A stretch of 64,000 nt of DNA from UBA2031 sp037189985. Lineage in GTDB: Bacteria > Pseudomonadota > Gammaproteobacteria > Pseudomonadales > Moraxellaceae. Positions within the stretch are counted from its first letter, which is position 1. Every line of letters starts with the position of its first letter. The notes beneath the pieces are model-generated. The model did not search any database, was not told the origin of the DNA, and worked only from the letters and a program-made list of their open reading frames with translations. A program made the translations under genes and the position numbers. This document shows positions 44,932 through 53,328 of the stretch, in pieces. The stretch is from contig JBBCJX010000020.1 of NCBI GenBank assembly GCA_037189985.1, forward strand, positions 253,372 to 317,371, given 5' to 3'.

Positions 44932-45924
44932 ATGAATATTTCCCGTTTTCTCTTTGCAGGGCTGGCGCTGGCGCTTGGCCTGTCGAGTGCTTCGGCGCTT
45001 GCAGCAGAAACCTTGTCTGCTGTTGATCGTCCGGCTGTGGTTTCTGCCAAGGCCAGTCGTTCTTTGCTAATTGATCTGGCCCAGGCTGGGCAGCGTCTGG
45101 TGGCGGTGGGTGACCGCGGCCATATCCTCTTTTCCGATGATCAGGGCAAAAGCTGGAAGCAGGCCAAAGTGCCGGTTTCCGTGTTGCTGACCGGGGTCCA
45201 TTTTCCCAATGAGCGTGAAGGCTGGGCGGTTGGCCATAATGGTGTGATCCTTCATTCTTCCGATGCTGGCGAGAATTGGCAGTTGCAGCATGCTGACAAG
45301 GACGCTGACAGCGACAAAGCCGGTGCTCCGTTGTTGAGTGTGTGGTTTGCGGATAACCAGAACGGCTTTGCGGTAGGTGCCTATGGCTATTTCCTAGCGA
45401 CGCATGATGGCGGCATCACTTGGGAAGACAATGCCGATGTGCTTGATAACCAGGATGGATGGCACCTGAATTCCATTCGTGGCCTGCCAGGGTCTTCCAC
45501 GGTCTTCATTACCGGTGAGAGTGGCATATTGCTGCGCTCGCAGGACAGTGGCCGCACCTGGGCAGCATTGCCGTCCCCGTTTGATGGCTCCTTTTTTGGT
45601 GTTGCACCTTTGGCGCCGAATCTGACTCTTGTCTTTGGTTTGCAGGGGCGCCTGTATGCCTCGGTAGACAACGGCAACTCCTGGCGTCATGTCCAGACCG
45701 GCATTACTTCCGGCCTCAATGCAGCAGTCCGTCTTGAGACCGGCGAAGTGGTGGTGGCTGGTAATGCGGGTGTGGTGTTGCGTGCTAAAGATGCCGGGCT
45801 TGACCTGATTCCTGAAACTCGCAGTGATCGGCAGTCGATCACGGCAGTACTTGCCTTGCCGGATGGTGGCCTGCTGACCGCAGGTGACGGTGGTGTCAAG
45901 GTTCTGCCGGCGACTGGCAAGTAA
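44932..45924 (+). CDS. Ycf48-like beta-propeller protein
   Basis: A 330-residue exported protein. A signal peptide (MNISRFLFAGLALALGLSSASALAAE) precedes a beta-propeller of BNR/Ycf48-type repeats (GHILFSDDQGKSWKQ, GVILHSSDAGENWQL, GYFLATHDGGITWED, GILLRSQDSGRTWAA, GRLYASVDNGNSWRH). In plants and cyanobacteria Ycf48 helps assemble photosystem II. In non-photosynthetic bacteria, relatives stand beside MMPL/RND permeases and presumably assist the pump in the periplasm. It ends 20 bases before the permease gene. Confidence 0.88.
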   Translation: MNISRFLFAGLALALGLSSASALAAETLSAVDRPAVVSAKASRSLLIDLAQAGQRLVAVGDRGHILFSDDQGKSWKQAKVPVSVLLTGVHFPNEREGWAVGHNGVILHSSDAGENWQLQHADKDADSDKAGAPLLSVWFADNQNGFAVGAYGYFLATHDGGITWEDNADVLDNQDGWHLNSIRGLPGSSTVFITGESGILLRSQDSGRTWAALPSPFDGSFFGVAPLAPNLTLVFGLQGRLYASVDNGNSWRHVQTGITSGLNAAVRLETGEVVVAGNAGVVLRAKDAGLDLIPETRSDRQSITAVLALPDGGLLTAGDGGVKVLPATGK

Positions 45925-45944
45925 ATACGGCGAGGCGAAACGAC

Positions 45945-48275
45945 ATGACAATTTCAAAACTCGAAAATCTCATATTTGGTGCGCGCAAGGCCATCATTGC
46001 CATTTTTATCCTGATTACGGCATTCATGGTCTGGCAGGTGTCTGGCATAAAGGCCGATACCAGCCTTGAGAAAATGGTCCCAATGGGGCATCCCTATATC
46101 AAGAACCTGTTCAACCACAAGGATGAGCTGGGGCTTGGTAATGACATCAAGATCGCGGTTGCCGTAAAGCAGGGTGATATTTTCTCCCCGGAGTATCTCG
46201 AAACACTGAAAGGCATTACGGATGATTCTTTTTATCTGTCCGACATGCCCAGTCGGGAAGAGGGTGCCGAACATTCCATTGTTGATCGTGCCAAGCTGAA
46301 ATCCCTGTGGACCCCCAATGTGCGCTGGAGCGAGGTCACAAAGGACGGCTTCCAGGGAGGAGAGGTCACCCAGGGCTACGATGGTACGGCAGAAGGCCTT
46401 GAGGCTTTACGCAGTAATATCCTGCGTTCTGGCCAGGTTGGGCGTCTGGTGGCGGATGATTTCAAGTCCACCATCGTGCAGATTCCCCTGTTGGATGGCG
46501 AAAAGATTGATTACAAGCAGCTTTCCGCCAACCTTGAGACTCTGCGCCAGAAGTATCAGCAGCAAAATGCCAACGTCGAAATCCACATTGTTGGTTTTGC
46601 CAAGAAGGTGGGCGACCTCATCGAGGGCGGTACCAAGATCGCGCTGTTCTTCCTCGCCGCCATACTGATCACGTTTGCCCTTTTGCTGTGGGAGTTCCAC
46701 GATGTGCGGAGTGCCATCGTGGTGGTTGCCTGCTCGATCGTGGCGGTGATCTGGCAGATAGGGGCAGTCAAGCTGCTGGGTTTCGGGCTTGATCCTTATT
46801 CCATGCTGGTTCCCTTCCTCGTATTTGCCATTGCCGTCAGCCATTCCGTGCAGGTGGTCAATGCGGTCAGTCTGGAGCGGGCCACGGGTGCAAACGGTGA
46901 GCAGGCAGCACGCCGTGCCTTCACCTCCCTGTTCAAGGCCGGCACCATGGGTATTGCGATGGAGGCTGCCGGCTTCCTGACAATGCTGGTCATCAGCATT
47001 GATGTGATTCGTGCCTTGGCAATTTCCGCCAGTGTGGGTACGGCGCTGATTGCGCTGACGAACTTTATCCTGCTGCCCGTGTTGATGTCCTATGTACGCA
47101 TCAGTGACCGTGCCCTGAACAAGTTGCAGGAAAAGCGTCGCCATGTGCCCCGTATCTGGACATTGACGGCTCGCATGGCCGAGCGTGGCCCGGCAACGAT
47201 CGGTATCGTGATTGCCGCTGTCATGCTGGTGGTGTCTTTCGTGATTGCCCAGCAGGTCAAGATCGGTGACCTGGATCCCGGTGCGCCTGAATTGCGTGCC
47301 GACTCGCGTTACAACCTTGATGACAGGTTCATCACCTCGCATTACTCGATCAGTGCCGATGTTCTTGTGGTGATGGTGGAGACGGAGCAACAGATGTGCT
47401 CCACCTACACGGCACTCGAGTCTGTGGATCGCCTGCAATGGAATCTTGAGAATGTGCAGGGCGTGCAGTCAGCTCAGTCGCTCGTGACAGCAGTACGTCG
47501 CATTCAGGCCGGCTTCAATGAGGGCAGTCTGAAATGGTCGACTTTGGTCAATGATGATGCCGTGTTGAATGAGTCAGCCAAGAATGTTCCCGAACTTTAC
47601 AACGGCGATTGCAGTCTGATTCCGGTATTCGTCTTCCTGGATGACCACAAGGCAGAAACACTGACCCGCGTGACCAAGGCTGTTGAGGCTTTTGCTGCCG
47701 AGAATGACACTGATGAGGTCAAGTTCCTGCTGGCATCCGGCAATGCCGGTATCGAGGCGGCCACCAACGACGTGATCTCTGCCAGCAAGAACCCCATGCT
47801 CTTCCTCGTGTATGGCGTGGTGATCGTGCTTTGCTTCATTGCCTTCCGTTCATGGCGTCCGGTGGTCTGCATCATTCTTCCGCTGATCCTTACATCGCTG
47901 CTCTGCGAGGCGCTGATGACCCTTCTGGGTATTGGCATCAAGGTGGCAACCCTGCCGGTGATTGCACTGGGTGTGGGTATCGGTGTGGATTACGGCGTGT
48001 ACATCTATGCCAAGTTCGAGAAGTACATGAAAGATGGCCTCAACCTGAAAGATGCCTATCTCGCTACCTTGACCAGTACCGGTCGTGCCGTCCTCTTTAC
48101 GGGTGTGACGTTGGCCATTGGTGTGTTTACCTGGGTTTTCTCACCGATCAAGTTCCAGGCCGACATGGGTCTGCTGCTGACGGTGATGTTGCTCTGGAAC
48201 ATGCTTGGGGCCTTGATCCTCATCCCTGCACTGGCGCACTACTTTGTGAGGCCCGAGCACTATCAGGGCAAGTAA
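45945..48275 (+). CDS. MMPL/RND family transporter
   Basis: A 776-residue inner-membrane permease of the RND superfamily. It has 12 membrane segments in two halves, each with one segment, a large periplasmic domain and five segments. Membrane motifs include VPFLVFAIAVSHSVQVVNAVSLERA and LPVIALGVGIGVDYGVYIYAKFEKYMKDG, the latter in the place of the MMPL GVGVDYxxY helix. The family exports lipids and other hydrophobic compounds using proton flow. No membrane-fusion gene is nearby; the DUF1302, DUF1329 and Ycf48-like proteins probably provide the rest of the path (inference). Confidence 0.9.
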   Translation: MTISKLENLIFGARKAIIAIFILITAFMVWQVSGIKADTSLEKMVPMGHPYIKNLFNHKDELGLGNDIKIAVAVKQGDIFSPEYLETLKGITDDSFYLSDMPSREEGAEHSIVDRAKLKSLWTPNVRWSEVTKDGFQGGEVTQGYDGTAEGLEALRSNILRSGQVGRLVADDFKSTIVQIPLLDGEKIDYKQLSANLETLRQKYQQQNANVEIHIVGFAKKVGDLIEGGTKIALFFLAAILITFALLLWEFHDVRSAIVVVACSIVAVIWQIGAVKLLGFGLDPYSMLVPFLVFAIAVSHSVQVVNAVSLERATGANGEQAARRAFTSLFKAGTMGIAMEAAGFLTMLVISIDVIRALAISASVGTALIALTNFILLPVLMSYVRISDRALNKLQEKRRHVPRIWTLTARMAERGPATIGIVIAAVMLVVSFVIAQQVKIGDLDPGAPELRADSRYNLDDRFITSHYSISADVLVVMVETEQQMCSTYTALESVDRLQWNLENVQGVQSAQSLVTAVRRIQAGFNEGSLKWSTLVNDDAVLNESAKNVPELYNGDCSLIPVFVFLDDHKAETLTRVTKAVEAFAAENDTDEVKFLLASGNAGIEAATNDVISASKNPMLFLVYGVVIVLCFIAFRSWRPVVCIILPLILTSLLCEALMTLLGIGIKVATLPVIALGVGIGVDYGVYIYAKFEKYMKDGLNLKDAYLATLTSTGRAVLFTGVTLAIGVFTWVFSPIKFQADMGLLLTVMLLWNMLGALILIPALAHYFVRPEHYQGK

Positions 48276-48295
48276 GCCTGATCTGAGCTTCATTG

Positions 48296-48324
48296 AAAGG
48301 CCCTCGCAAGAGGGCCTTTTGTTT
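48296..48324 (+). terminator. Terminator after the MMPL gene
   Basis: AAAGGCCCTC and GAGGGCCTTTT pair around GCAA, followed by GTTTT. Confidence 0.88.
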
Positions 48325-48381
48325 TCCCGGCCATGCCGGCAGCCCTATAATGCGCGCCTCCCGCCTGCCGGAACCTCTTTC

Positions 48382-49407
48382 ATGCTTTATCCCTTGGCCC
48401 GCTCGCTGCTGTTCTCCCTGCCAACCGAGACATCTCATCATGCCGCCCTGCGGGGCATCAGCCTTGTCGAGCGTCTGGGCCTGACCGGGCTGTTGCCGAA
48501 GGTGCCGGATGACCCTGTCAGCCTGATGGGTATCCGCTTCCCCAACCCGGTAGGGCTGGCCGCTGGCCTGGACAAGAACGGTGACCATATAGATGGCCTT
48601 GCGGCGTTGGGTTTCGGTTTTCTGGAGATCGGTACGGTGACGCCCAGGCCTCAGCCCGGTAATCCCCAGCCCAGACTTTTCCGTTTGCCCCAGGCCACGG
48701 CCATCATCAACCGTATGGGCTTCAACAACATGGGCGTGGATCATCTGGTTGGCCAAGTACAGAAGGCCAGGTACCGTGGTGTGCTGGGCATCAATATCGG
48801 CAAGAACTTTGATACGCCGGTGGAAAAGGCAGCTGATGATTATCTCGTCTGCCTGGAGCGTGTCTATACCCATGCCAGTTATGTAACGATCAATATTTCC
48901 TCACCCAATACCAAAGGGCTGCGCAGCTTGCAGTCAGGCGATGCACTGGCGGCACTACTGGAAACAATCAAGAACCGGCAGGCGCAGCTTGCCAGCCAGC
49001 ATGGCCGATATGTCCCGGTGGTGCTCAAGATTGCTCCGGACCTTGAGTTGACGGATATCGAGGTCATTGCAGGATTGTTGCGTCGCTTTGAGGTCGATGG
49101 CGTCATTGCGACCAATACGACGATAACTCGTGAAGGTGTCGAACACCTCCCGCATGGAGATGAAGCAGGAGGATTGAGCGGTTTGCCGGTGCGCGCTGCC
49201 TCTACAAGAGTCTTGTGCGAGCTGGCTGACCAATTAGAGGGGAGGCTTCCCATCATTGGCGTGGGTGGTATTACTGACGCAGGCAGTGCTGTCGAGAAGA
49301 TTACGGCTGGGGCCAGTCTTGTGCAGGTTTATACGGGCTTCATTTATGAGGGACCCGCACTGGTACGCGGGTCAGCTGCAGCTATTGCGGAATACACACG
49401 AAGTTGA
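48382..49407 (+). CDS. pyrD: Quinone-dependent dihydroorotate dehydrogenase
   Basis: A 341-residue class 2 enzyme bound to the inner membrane through its N-terminal helices. It oxidises dihydroorotate to orotate in pyrimidine synthesis and reduces quinone. Features are NPVGLAAGLDKNGDHIDGL, GFGFLEIGTVTPRPQPGNPQPRLFR, NRMGFNNMGVDHL, NISSPNTKGLRSLQ (catalytic Ser) and IIGVGGITDAGSAVEKI with FMN contacts. The start was set at 48382, just after the upstream terminator; no strong ribosome site is visible. Confidence 0.95.
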   Translation: MLYPLARSLLFSLPTETSHHAALRGISLVERLGLTGLLPKVPDDPVSLMGIRFPNPVGLAAGLDKNGDHIDGLAALGFGFLEIGTVTPRPQPGNPQPRLFRLPQATAIINRMGFNNMGVDHLVGQVQKARYRGVLGINIGKNFDTPVEKAADDYLVCLERVYTHASYVTINISSPNTKGLRSLQSGDALAALLETIKNRQAQLASQHGRYVPVVLKIAPDLELTDIEVIAGLLRRFEVDGVIATNTTITREGVEHLPHGDEAGGLSGLPVRAASTRVLCELADQLEGRLPIIGVGGITDAGSAVEKITAGASLVQVYTGFIYEGPALVRGSAAAIAEYTRS

Positions 49408-49409
49408 AA

Positions 49410-49431
49410 GTGCCGCCCTTGGGGGCGGCAC
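49410..49431 (+). terminator. Hairpin after pyrD
   Basis: GTGCCGCCC and GGGCGGCAC form a perfect 9-bp stem with loop TTGG, starting 3 bases after the pyrD stop. The tail (CTTGGCTTT) is T-poor. It lies between convergent pyrD and rmf. Confidence 0.65.
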
Positions 49432-49482
49432 CTTGGCTTTCGTGATGGCTACAGCCTTGCTTGGAGATAGAGAGCTGGTTGG

Positions 49483-49686
49483 TCAGATGCGAGGAACCAG
49501 ATGCAGAGCTGCTACCCCTTGGATGCCTTCGCGTTCATTGCTGCGGCCCTCACGCCATCCCGCCATCCAGTGTTGTCGCAGGTTGACATCCTGATATGGG
49601 CAGACTTCCAGCGACCGGCCTGTCATGCCGGCATTGAAGCCTCGAGAATAAAGAAGTTCGTCACGTTCCCTTTTCTGTCTTTTCAT
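49483..49686 (-). CDS. rmf: Ribosome modulation factor
   Basis: A 67-residue basic protein starting MKRQKRERDELLYSRGFNAG and containing MTGRSLEVCPYQDVNLRQHW then MAGWREG, very close to E. coli Rmf (55 aa; MKRQKR, GRSKEMCPYQ, W..GWRE). Rmf pairs 70S ribosomes into inactive 100S dimers in stationary phase. The tail after GWREG is about 12 residues longer than in E. coli. AGAGGTGA lies 4 bases before the ATG. It is convergent with pyrD and divergent from rlmKL, as in Pseudomonas. Confidence 0.95.
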   Translation of the reverse strand: MKRQKRERDELLYSRGFNAGMTGRSLEVCPYQDVNLRQHWMAGWREGRSNEREGIQGVAALHLVPRI

Positions 49687-49722
49687 CAGTCACCTCTGGA
49701 GTTGCCAATGATCCATGTGCAT

Positions 49723-49797
49723 CGCGGAAGATTCCGCGGCGATGATCCAGCCGTTCCGCAGCCTGAATGCCTGCGGCAGGGTGGAGCGAGGCTCCAC
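49723..49797 (-). promoter_or_regulatory. Structured leader of rmf (candidate rmf RNA motif)
   Basis: Three hairpins lie in a row upstream of rmf on its strand: GTGGAGC/GCTCCAC (49781-49797), CCGCAG/CTGCGG (49756-49776) and CGCGGAA/TTCCGCG (49723-49738), ending 36 bases before the start codon. A conserved rmf leader RNA is known from Pseudomonas. This could be the same kind of element, but I cannot align it to the model here. Confidence 0.5.
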
Positions 49798-49945
49798 AAG
49801 CAAAGCGTGGAAGATTCATTGAAGCGCTGTAACGTTCTTGTGTCGATGACTTAATTGGCATAAGCATGGAAAGCGATAGTGTGTCAGGCAATACTTTGTT
49901 GGCTTTCTTGGCATTACGCCTCAAGTAACTGAAAAAGCAGGATTT

Positions 49946-52096
49946 ATGACATTTGATCTGGTAGTGACCTGTGCTGATGGGCTGGAAGGGGCCCTGCAAG
50001 AAGAGCTTGCTGGTCTGGGGTTGTCTGACATCCGGCGTGATCGCGGTGTCATGCGGGTTAAGGCTTCACTGGAACAGGCCTATCGCATATGTCTCTGGTC
50101 CCGTATTGCCTCACGTGTCCTGCTTCCACTGTTCGAAGCAGCGGGCAATACGCCGGATGATCTGTATGCCACTGCCGTACGCTATTCCTGGACAGATGTT
50201 CTGAACCCGCGTGGCACCATTGCGGTACAGGCGACTCTGGCGCGGGGCGTCAAAGCACACACGCAATTTCTTGGCCTCAGGCTCAAGGATGCCATTGTTG
50301 ATCATTGCCGCGAGCATCATGGCGTTAGACCGGATGTGGATCCTGAATATCCGGATGTACCTTTGCAGGTTCATGCCACGCCGGATTCATTTTCAGTCAG
50401 CATTGATCTTTCTGGAGACAGCCTGCACCGGCGTGGTTATCGCGTTGCCATGACAGAAGCTCCACTCAAGGAGACGCTTGCGGCTGCTCTCTTGCAGCAG
50501 TCAGGCTGGCCCAACAAAAAATTCCAGGCCCTGCTGGATCCCATGTGCGGGTCAGGCACTTTCCTGATCGAGGCGGCATGGATGGCTGCCGATGTGGCAC
50601 CGGGCATACTGCGCAAGTATTACGGCTTTTTCGGATGGAAGCAGCACCAGCCTGTGCTGTGGGACCAGTTGCGAAAGGAAGTCATGCAGCGTCGCGAGGC
50701 CGGTCTTAAAAAGGATATTCCCCTGATTTTTGGATATGACGCAGATGAAAAGGCATTGGCAGCTACCGAGCGGAATGCCCAAGCTGCCGGCATTTCCGGA
50801 TTGCTGTCACTGGAAGTGCGTGAACTTCATGAGATGGTGCGTCCTGCAAATATCGGAAAGGATTCTGTTGGTCTGATGATCTGCAACCCGCCGTACGGTG
50901 AACGCTTGGGCGAGAAAGCCTCCGTCAGGGAGCTGTATCGTGCGCTGGGCCGGATCACTTCATTTGAGCTGGGTGGATGGCAGGCCTGTGTACTGGCATC
51001 TGATGTCCAGCATGTGGATGCTCTGGGGTTTTCACATCGCTCAACCGAGCGCTTGCATAATGGTGCGCTCACGGTTTATGCCCGCCATGGAGACATTCCC
51101 GCTGCATCCGGCCAGGGGGTAATCCGTTTTCAGGAGGTTGTGGCTGATTTACCCGAGGAGGCGCATCACTTTGCCAACCGGTTGCGAAAAAACCTGAAGC
51201 ATGCCCAGAAGCAGGCCATGGCAGAGGGTGTGTACTGCTATCGTGTTTATGATGCCGACATGCCCGAGTTCAACCTGGCCGTGGATGTATACGAGGGGCA
51301 ACTGCATGTACAGGAGTACGCACCTCCAAAAACCGTGGACGCAGAAAAGGCAGAAGCACGTTTCAAGCTGGCATTGCTTGCCATACGCCATGTTTTCGGC
51401 CTGAGGCGAGAAAACGTATTCATCAAGGTCCGCTCCCGCCAGAAAGGCAAGCAGCAATATGAAAAGCAGGGTAGCCAGGGCCGTTTCCATGAGGTACGAG
51501 AGGGCCAGGCCTGGCTTCTTGTGAACCTGACCGATTATCTGGATACCGGCCTGTTCCTTGATCACCGGCCCATTCGCTTGCGTATTGCACGTGAGGCCAG
51601 GGACAAGCACTTCCTGAACCTCTACGCCTACACGGGTGTAGCCAGCCTGCAGGCTGCACTGGGTGGTGCTGCCTCAACCACGACCATTGATCTTTCAGCG
51701 ACCTATCTTGCCTGGGCGCAGCGGAATTTTGCACTGAATGGTTTGGCAGAGGCGCGGCATCATTTTGAGCAGGCGGATTGCCTGGCCTGGCTAAGGGAAT
51801 GTGATTACGAGTTTGATCTCATCTTCATTGACCCGCCGACCTTCTCGAACTCCAAGCGCACTCCGGATGTGTTTGATGTACAGCAGGATCACGTTGAGCT
51901 GATCTGGCTGGCCATGCGGGCCTTGCGCCCTGACGGTGTGCTTTATTTCTCGAACAACTTCAGGAAATTCAGAATGGACTCAGAGGCCTTGGCCGAGTTC
52001 AGCATTGAGGACATCAGTGCCGAGACCATAGGCTTCGATTTTGAACGTAATCCCGGCATTCATCGTTGCTGGGAAATCCGGCACAAGAAAGACTGA
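49946..52096 (+). CDS. rlmKL: Fused 23S rRNA methyltransferase RlmKL
   Basis: A 716-residue protein. The N-terminal THUMP and RlmL half (THUMP about 45-160; DPMCGSGTFLIEAAWMAADVAPG; catalytic NPPYGERLG) makes m2G2445. The C-terminal RlmK half (LFLDHRPIRLRIAREARDKHFLNLYAYTGVASL; IDPPTFSNSKRTPDVFD) makes m7G2069 in 23S rRNA. The fused form is typical of Gammaproteobacteria (E. coli RlmL, 702 aa). The stop overlaps the next start (TGATG), coupling it to the glutaredoxin-like gene. Confidence 0.95.
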   Translation: MTFDLVVTCADGLEGALQEELAGLGLSDIRRDRGVMRVKASLEQAYRICLWSRIASRVLLPLFEAAGNTPDDLYATAVRYSWTDVLNPRGTIAVQATLARGVKAHTQFLGLRLKDAIVDHCREHHGVRPDVDPEYPDVPLQVHATPDSFSVSIDLSGDSLHRRGYRVAMTEAPLKETLAAALLQQSGWPNKKFQALLDPMCGSGTFLIEAAWMAADVAPGILRKYYGFFGWKQHQPVLWDQLRKEVMQRREAGLKKDIPLIFGYDADEKALAATERNAQAAGISGLLSLEVRELHEMVRPANIGKDSVGLMICNPPYGERLGEKASVRELYRALGRITSFELGGWQACVLASDVQHVDALGFSHRSTERLHNGALTVYARHGDIPAASGQGVIRFQEVVADLPEEAHHFANRLRKNLKHAQKQAMAEGVYCYRVYDADMPEFNLAVDVYEGQLHVQEYAPPKTVDAEKAEARFKLALLAIRHVFGLRRENVFIKVRSRQKGKQQYEKQGSQGRFHEVREGQAWLLVNLTDYLDTGLFLDHRPIRLRIAREARDKHFLNLYAYTGVASLQAALGGAASTTTIDLSATYLAWAQRNFALNGLAEARHHFEQADCLAWLRECDYEFDLIFIDPPTFSNSKRTPDVFDVQQDHVELIWLAMRALRPDGVLYFSNNFRKFRMDSEALAEFSIEDISAETIGFDFERNPGIHRCWEIRHKKD

Positions 52097-52320
52097 TGCT
52101 GACTTTGTACGGAACCCGTGGCTGCCATCTTTGCGACAAGGCAGAGGCCATGCTTGGCATGGCTGCAGGTGCGCGTGCCATCGAATGGTCTTATGTGGAT
52201 ATCGCCTTGGACGAGGTTCTGGTCGAGCGTTACGGTGTTCGCATTCCTGTGCTTCTGGCGGATGACGGGCGTGAGCTGCGGTGGCCCTTTTCGGTGTTGG
52301 ACATACTTGGCTTTGTCTGA
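52096..52320 (+). CDS. Glutaredoxin-like protein
   Basis: A 74-residue thioredoxin-fold protein: MLTLYGTRGCHLCDKAEAML with active site CHLC, YVDIALDEVLVERYGVRIPVLL with the cis-Pro, then a short end (DILGFV). This is the glutaredoxin-like DUF836 pattern commonly found behind rlmKL in Pseudomonas-type genomes. It probably acts as a small thiol-disulfide protein; the partner is unknown. Its ATG shares one base with the rlmKL stop codon. Confidence 0.88.
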   Translation: MLTLYGTRGCHLCDKAEAMLGMAAGARAIEWSYVDIALDEVLVERYGVRIPVLLADDGRELRWPFSVLDILGFV

Positions 52321-52331
52321 CCCAACCCGGG

Positions 52332-53114
52332 CTATGGAAGCCTGAACAGCCGCATGGCATTGGCTGTTGTTGTTGCGGCGAGGCTGGCCAGGCTCTCGTT
52401 GCGCAAGGCGGCCACGCTGGCTGCAATATGGGGCAGGTACATGGGCTCATTGCGCCGGTTTTTGGGAGGGGATGGCAGATCACGCGGGAGCAGCCAAGGG
52501 CCATCCGTTTCCAGTAACAGCCGGTCCGAGGGAATGTCTGGCACCATATCCTGCAACGCCTGCCCGCGCCGCTCATCACATACCCAGCCGGTAATGCCGA
52601 TCATCAGCCCCATGTCGAGATAAGCGTGCAGTGCCGCCTTGCTGCCTGTAAAGCAGTGCAGCACGCCGGTTGACCACTCTCCCCGGGTAGCGTGCAGCAA
52701 CTCAATCATGCGTTCGCTGGCATCCCGCTCATGAAGGAAAAGGGGGAGGCCGGTTTCGGCTGCCAGACTGATCTGCGCCAGGAATGCCGATTCCTGATCT
52801 TCAGGGGGGGAGTAATTGCGGTTGAAGTCCAGGCCGGTTTCGCCCACGGCCACGACACCAGGTCCTGCCAGGAGGGTACGCAGGGTGGCTATGCCATCTG
52901 CCGTCAGGTGGCTGGCCTCATGGGGATGAACACCAACGGTTGCCCGGCAGCCTTCATGAAGGCTGACAAGGCGGACAACATCGGCACTTCCGGCCAGGCT
53001 GGTTCCCGTCAGGATGAAACGGCTGACGCCTGCCTCGCGCGCCCGCTCCAGCACGGCTTCTCTGTCTTCGTCATAGCGGTCGCTGCTGAGATTGAGGCCG
53101 ATGTCGACAAGCAT
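52332..53114 (-). CDS. tatD: TatD family metal-dependent hydrolase
   Basis: A 260-residue TIM-barrel nuclease/hydrolase, the same length as E. coli TatD. Motifs are VGVHPHEA, VVAVGETGLDFNRNYSP (metal Glu), LPLFLHERDA (His), GVLHCFTGSKAAL (His) and LLLETDGPWLLPRDL (Asp). TatD is a 3'-5' exonuclease linked to oxidative DNA damage repair. The start was set at 53114 because AAGGA lies 7 bases upstream and MLVDIGLNLSS is the family N-terminus. It is convergent with the glutaredoxin gene and divergent from gntR. Confidence 0.93.
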   Translation of the reverse strand: MLVDIGLNLSSDRYDEDREAVLERAREAGVSRFILTGTSLAGSADVVRLVSLHEGCRATVGVHPHEASHLTADGIATLRTLLAGPGVVAVGETGLDFNRNYSPPEDQESAFLAQISLAAETGLPLFLHERDASERMIELLHATRGEWSTGVLHCFTGSKAALHAYLDMGLMIGITGWVCDERRGQALQDMVPDIPSDRLLLETDGPWLLPRDLPSPPKNRRNEPMYLPHIAASVAALRNESLASLAATTTANAMRLFRLP

Positions 53115-53238
53115 GAAAGTATCCTTGGGGAGGGGCACGACCGGAGTCGCAGAGGTTAACAGGGCCACTGGATCCATTGCCCGGCCCAGATTCGGCAATC
53201 TATATGCCCCGGTGCCAGTTTACCCGCCATGCCCTGTA

Positions 53239-53250
53239 ATTGTTGACAAT
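53239..53250. promoter_or_regulatory. GntR-type operator ATTGT-TG-ACAAT (distal)
   Basis: A 12-bp near-palindrome, ATTGTTGACAAT, followed by AT. It matches the proximal copy at 53311 except for one central base; the centres are 72 bases apart. It overlaps a TTGACA box (53243-53248). Confidence 0.65.
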
Positions 53251-53310
53251 ATTGCCCGGGACTCCGTTGACAGCGCCGTGACCGGCGAGTAACGTCCTGC
53301 TTTCCTCGGG

Positions 53311-53322
53311 ATTGTCGACAAT
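53311..53322. promoter_or_regulatory. GntR-type operator ATTGTCGACAAT (proximal)
   Basis: A perfect 12-bp palindrome followed by AT, ending 6 bases before the gntR start codon, where it would block translation start or early transcription. FadR/VanR-subfamily GntR proteins commonly bind TTGTNNACAA cores, which fits autoregulation of the prp operon. A possible promoter (TTGACA 53267-53272, TAACGT 53290-53295, 17-bp spacing) lies between the two operators. Confidence 0.7.
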
Positions 53323-53328
53323 ATCCGC

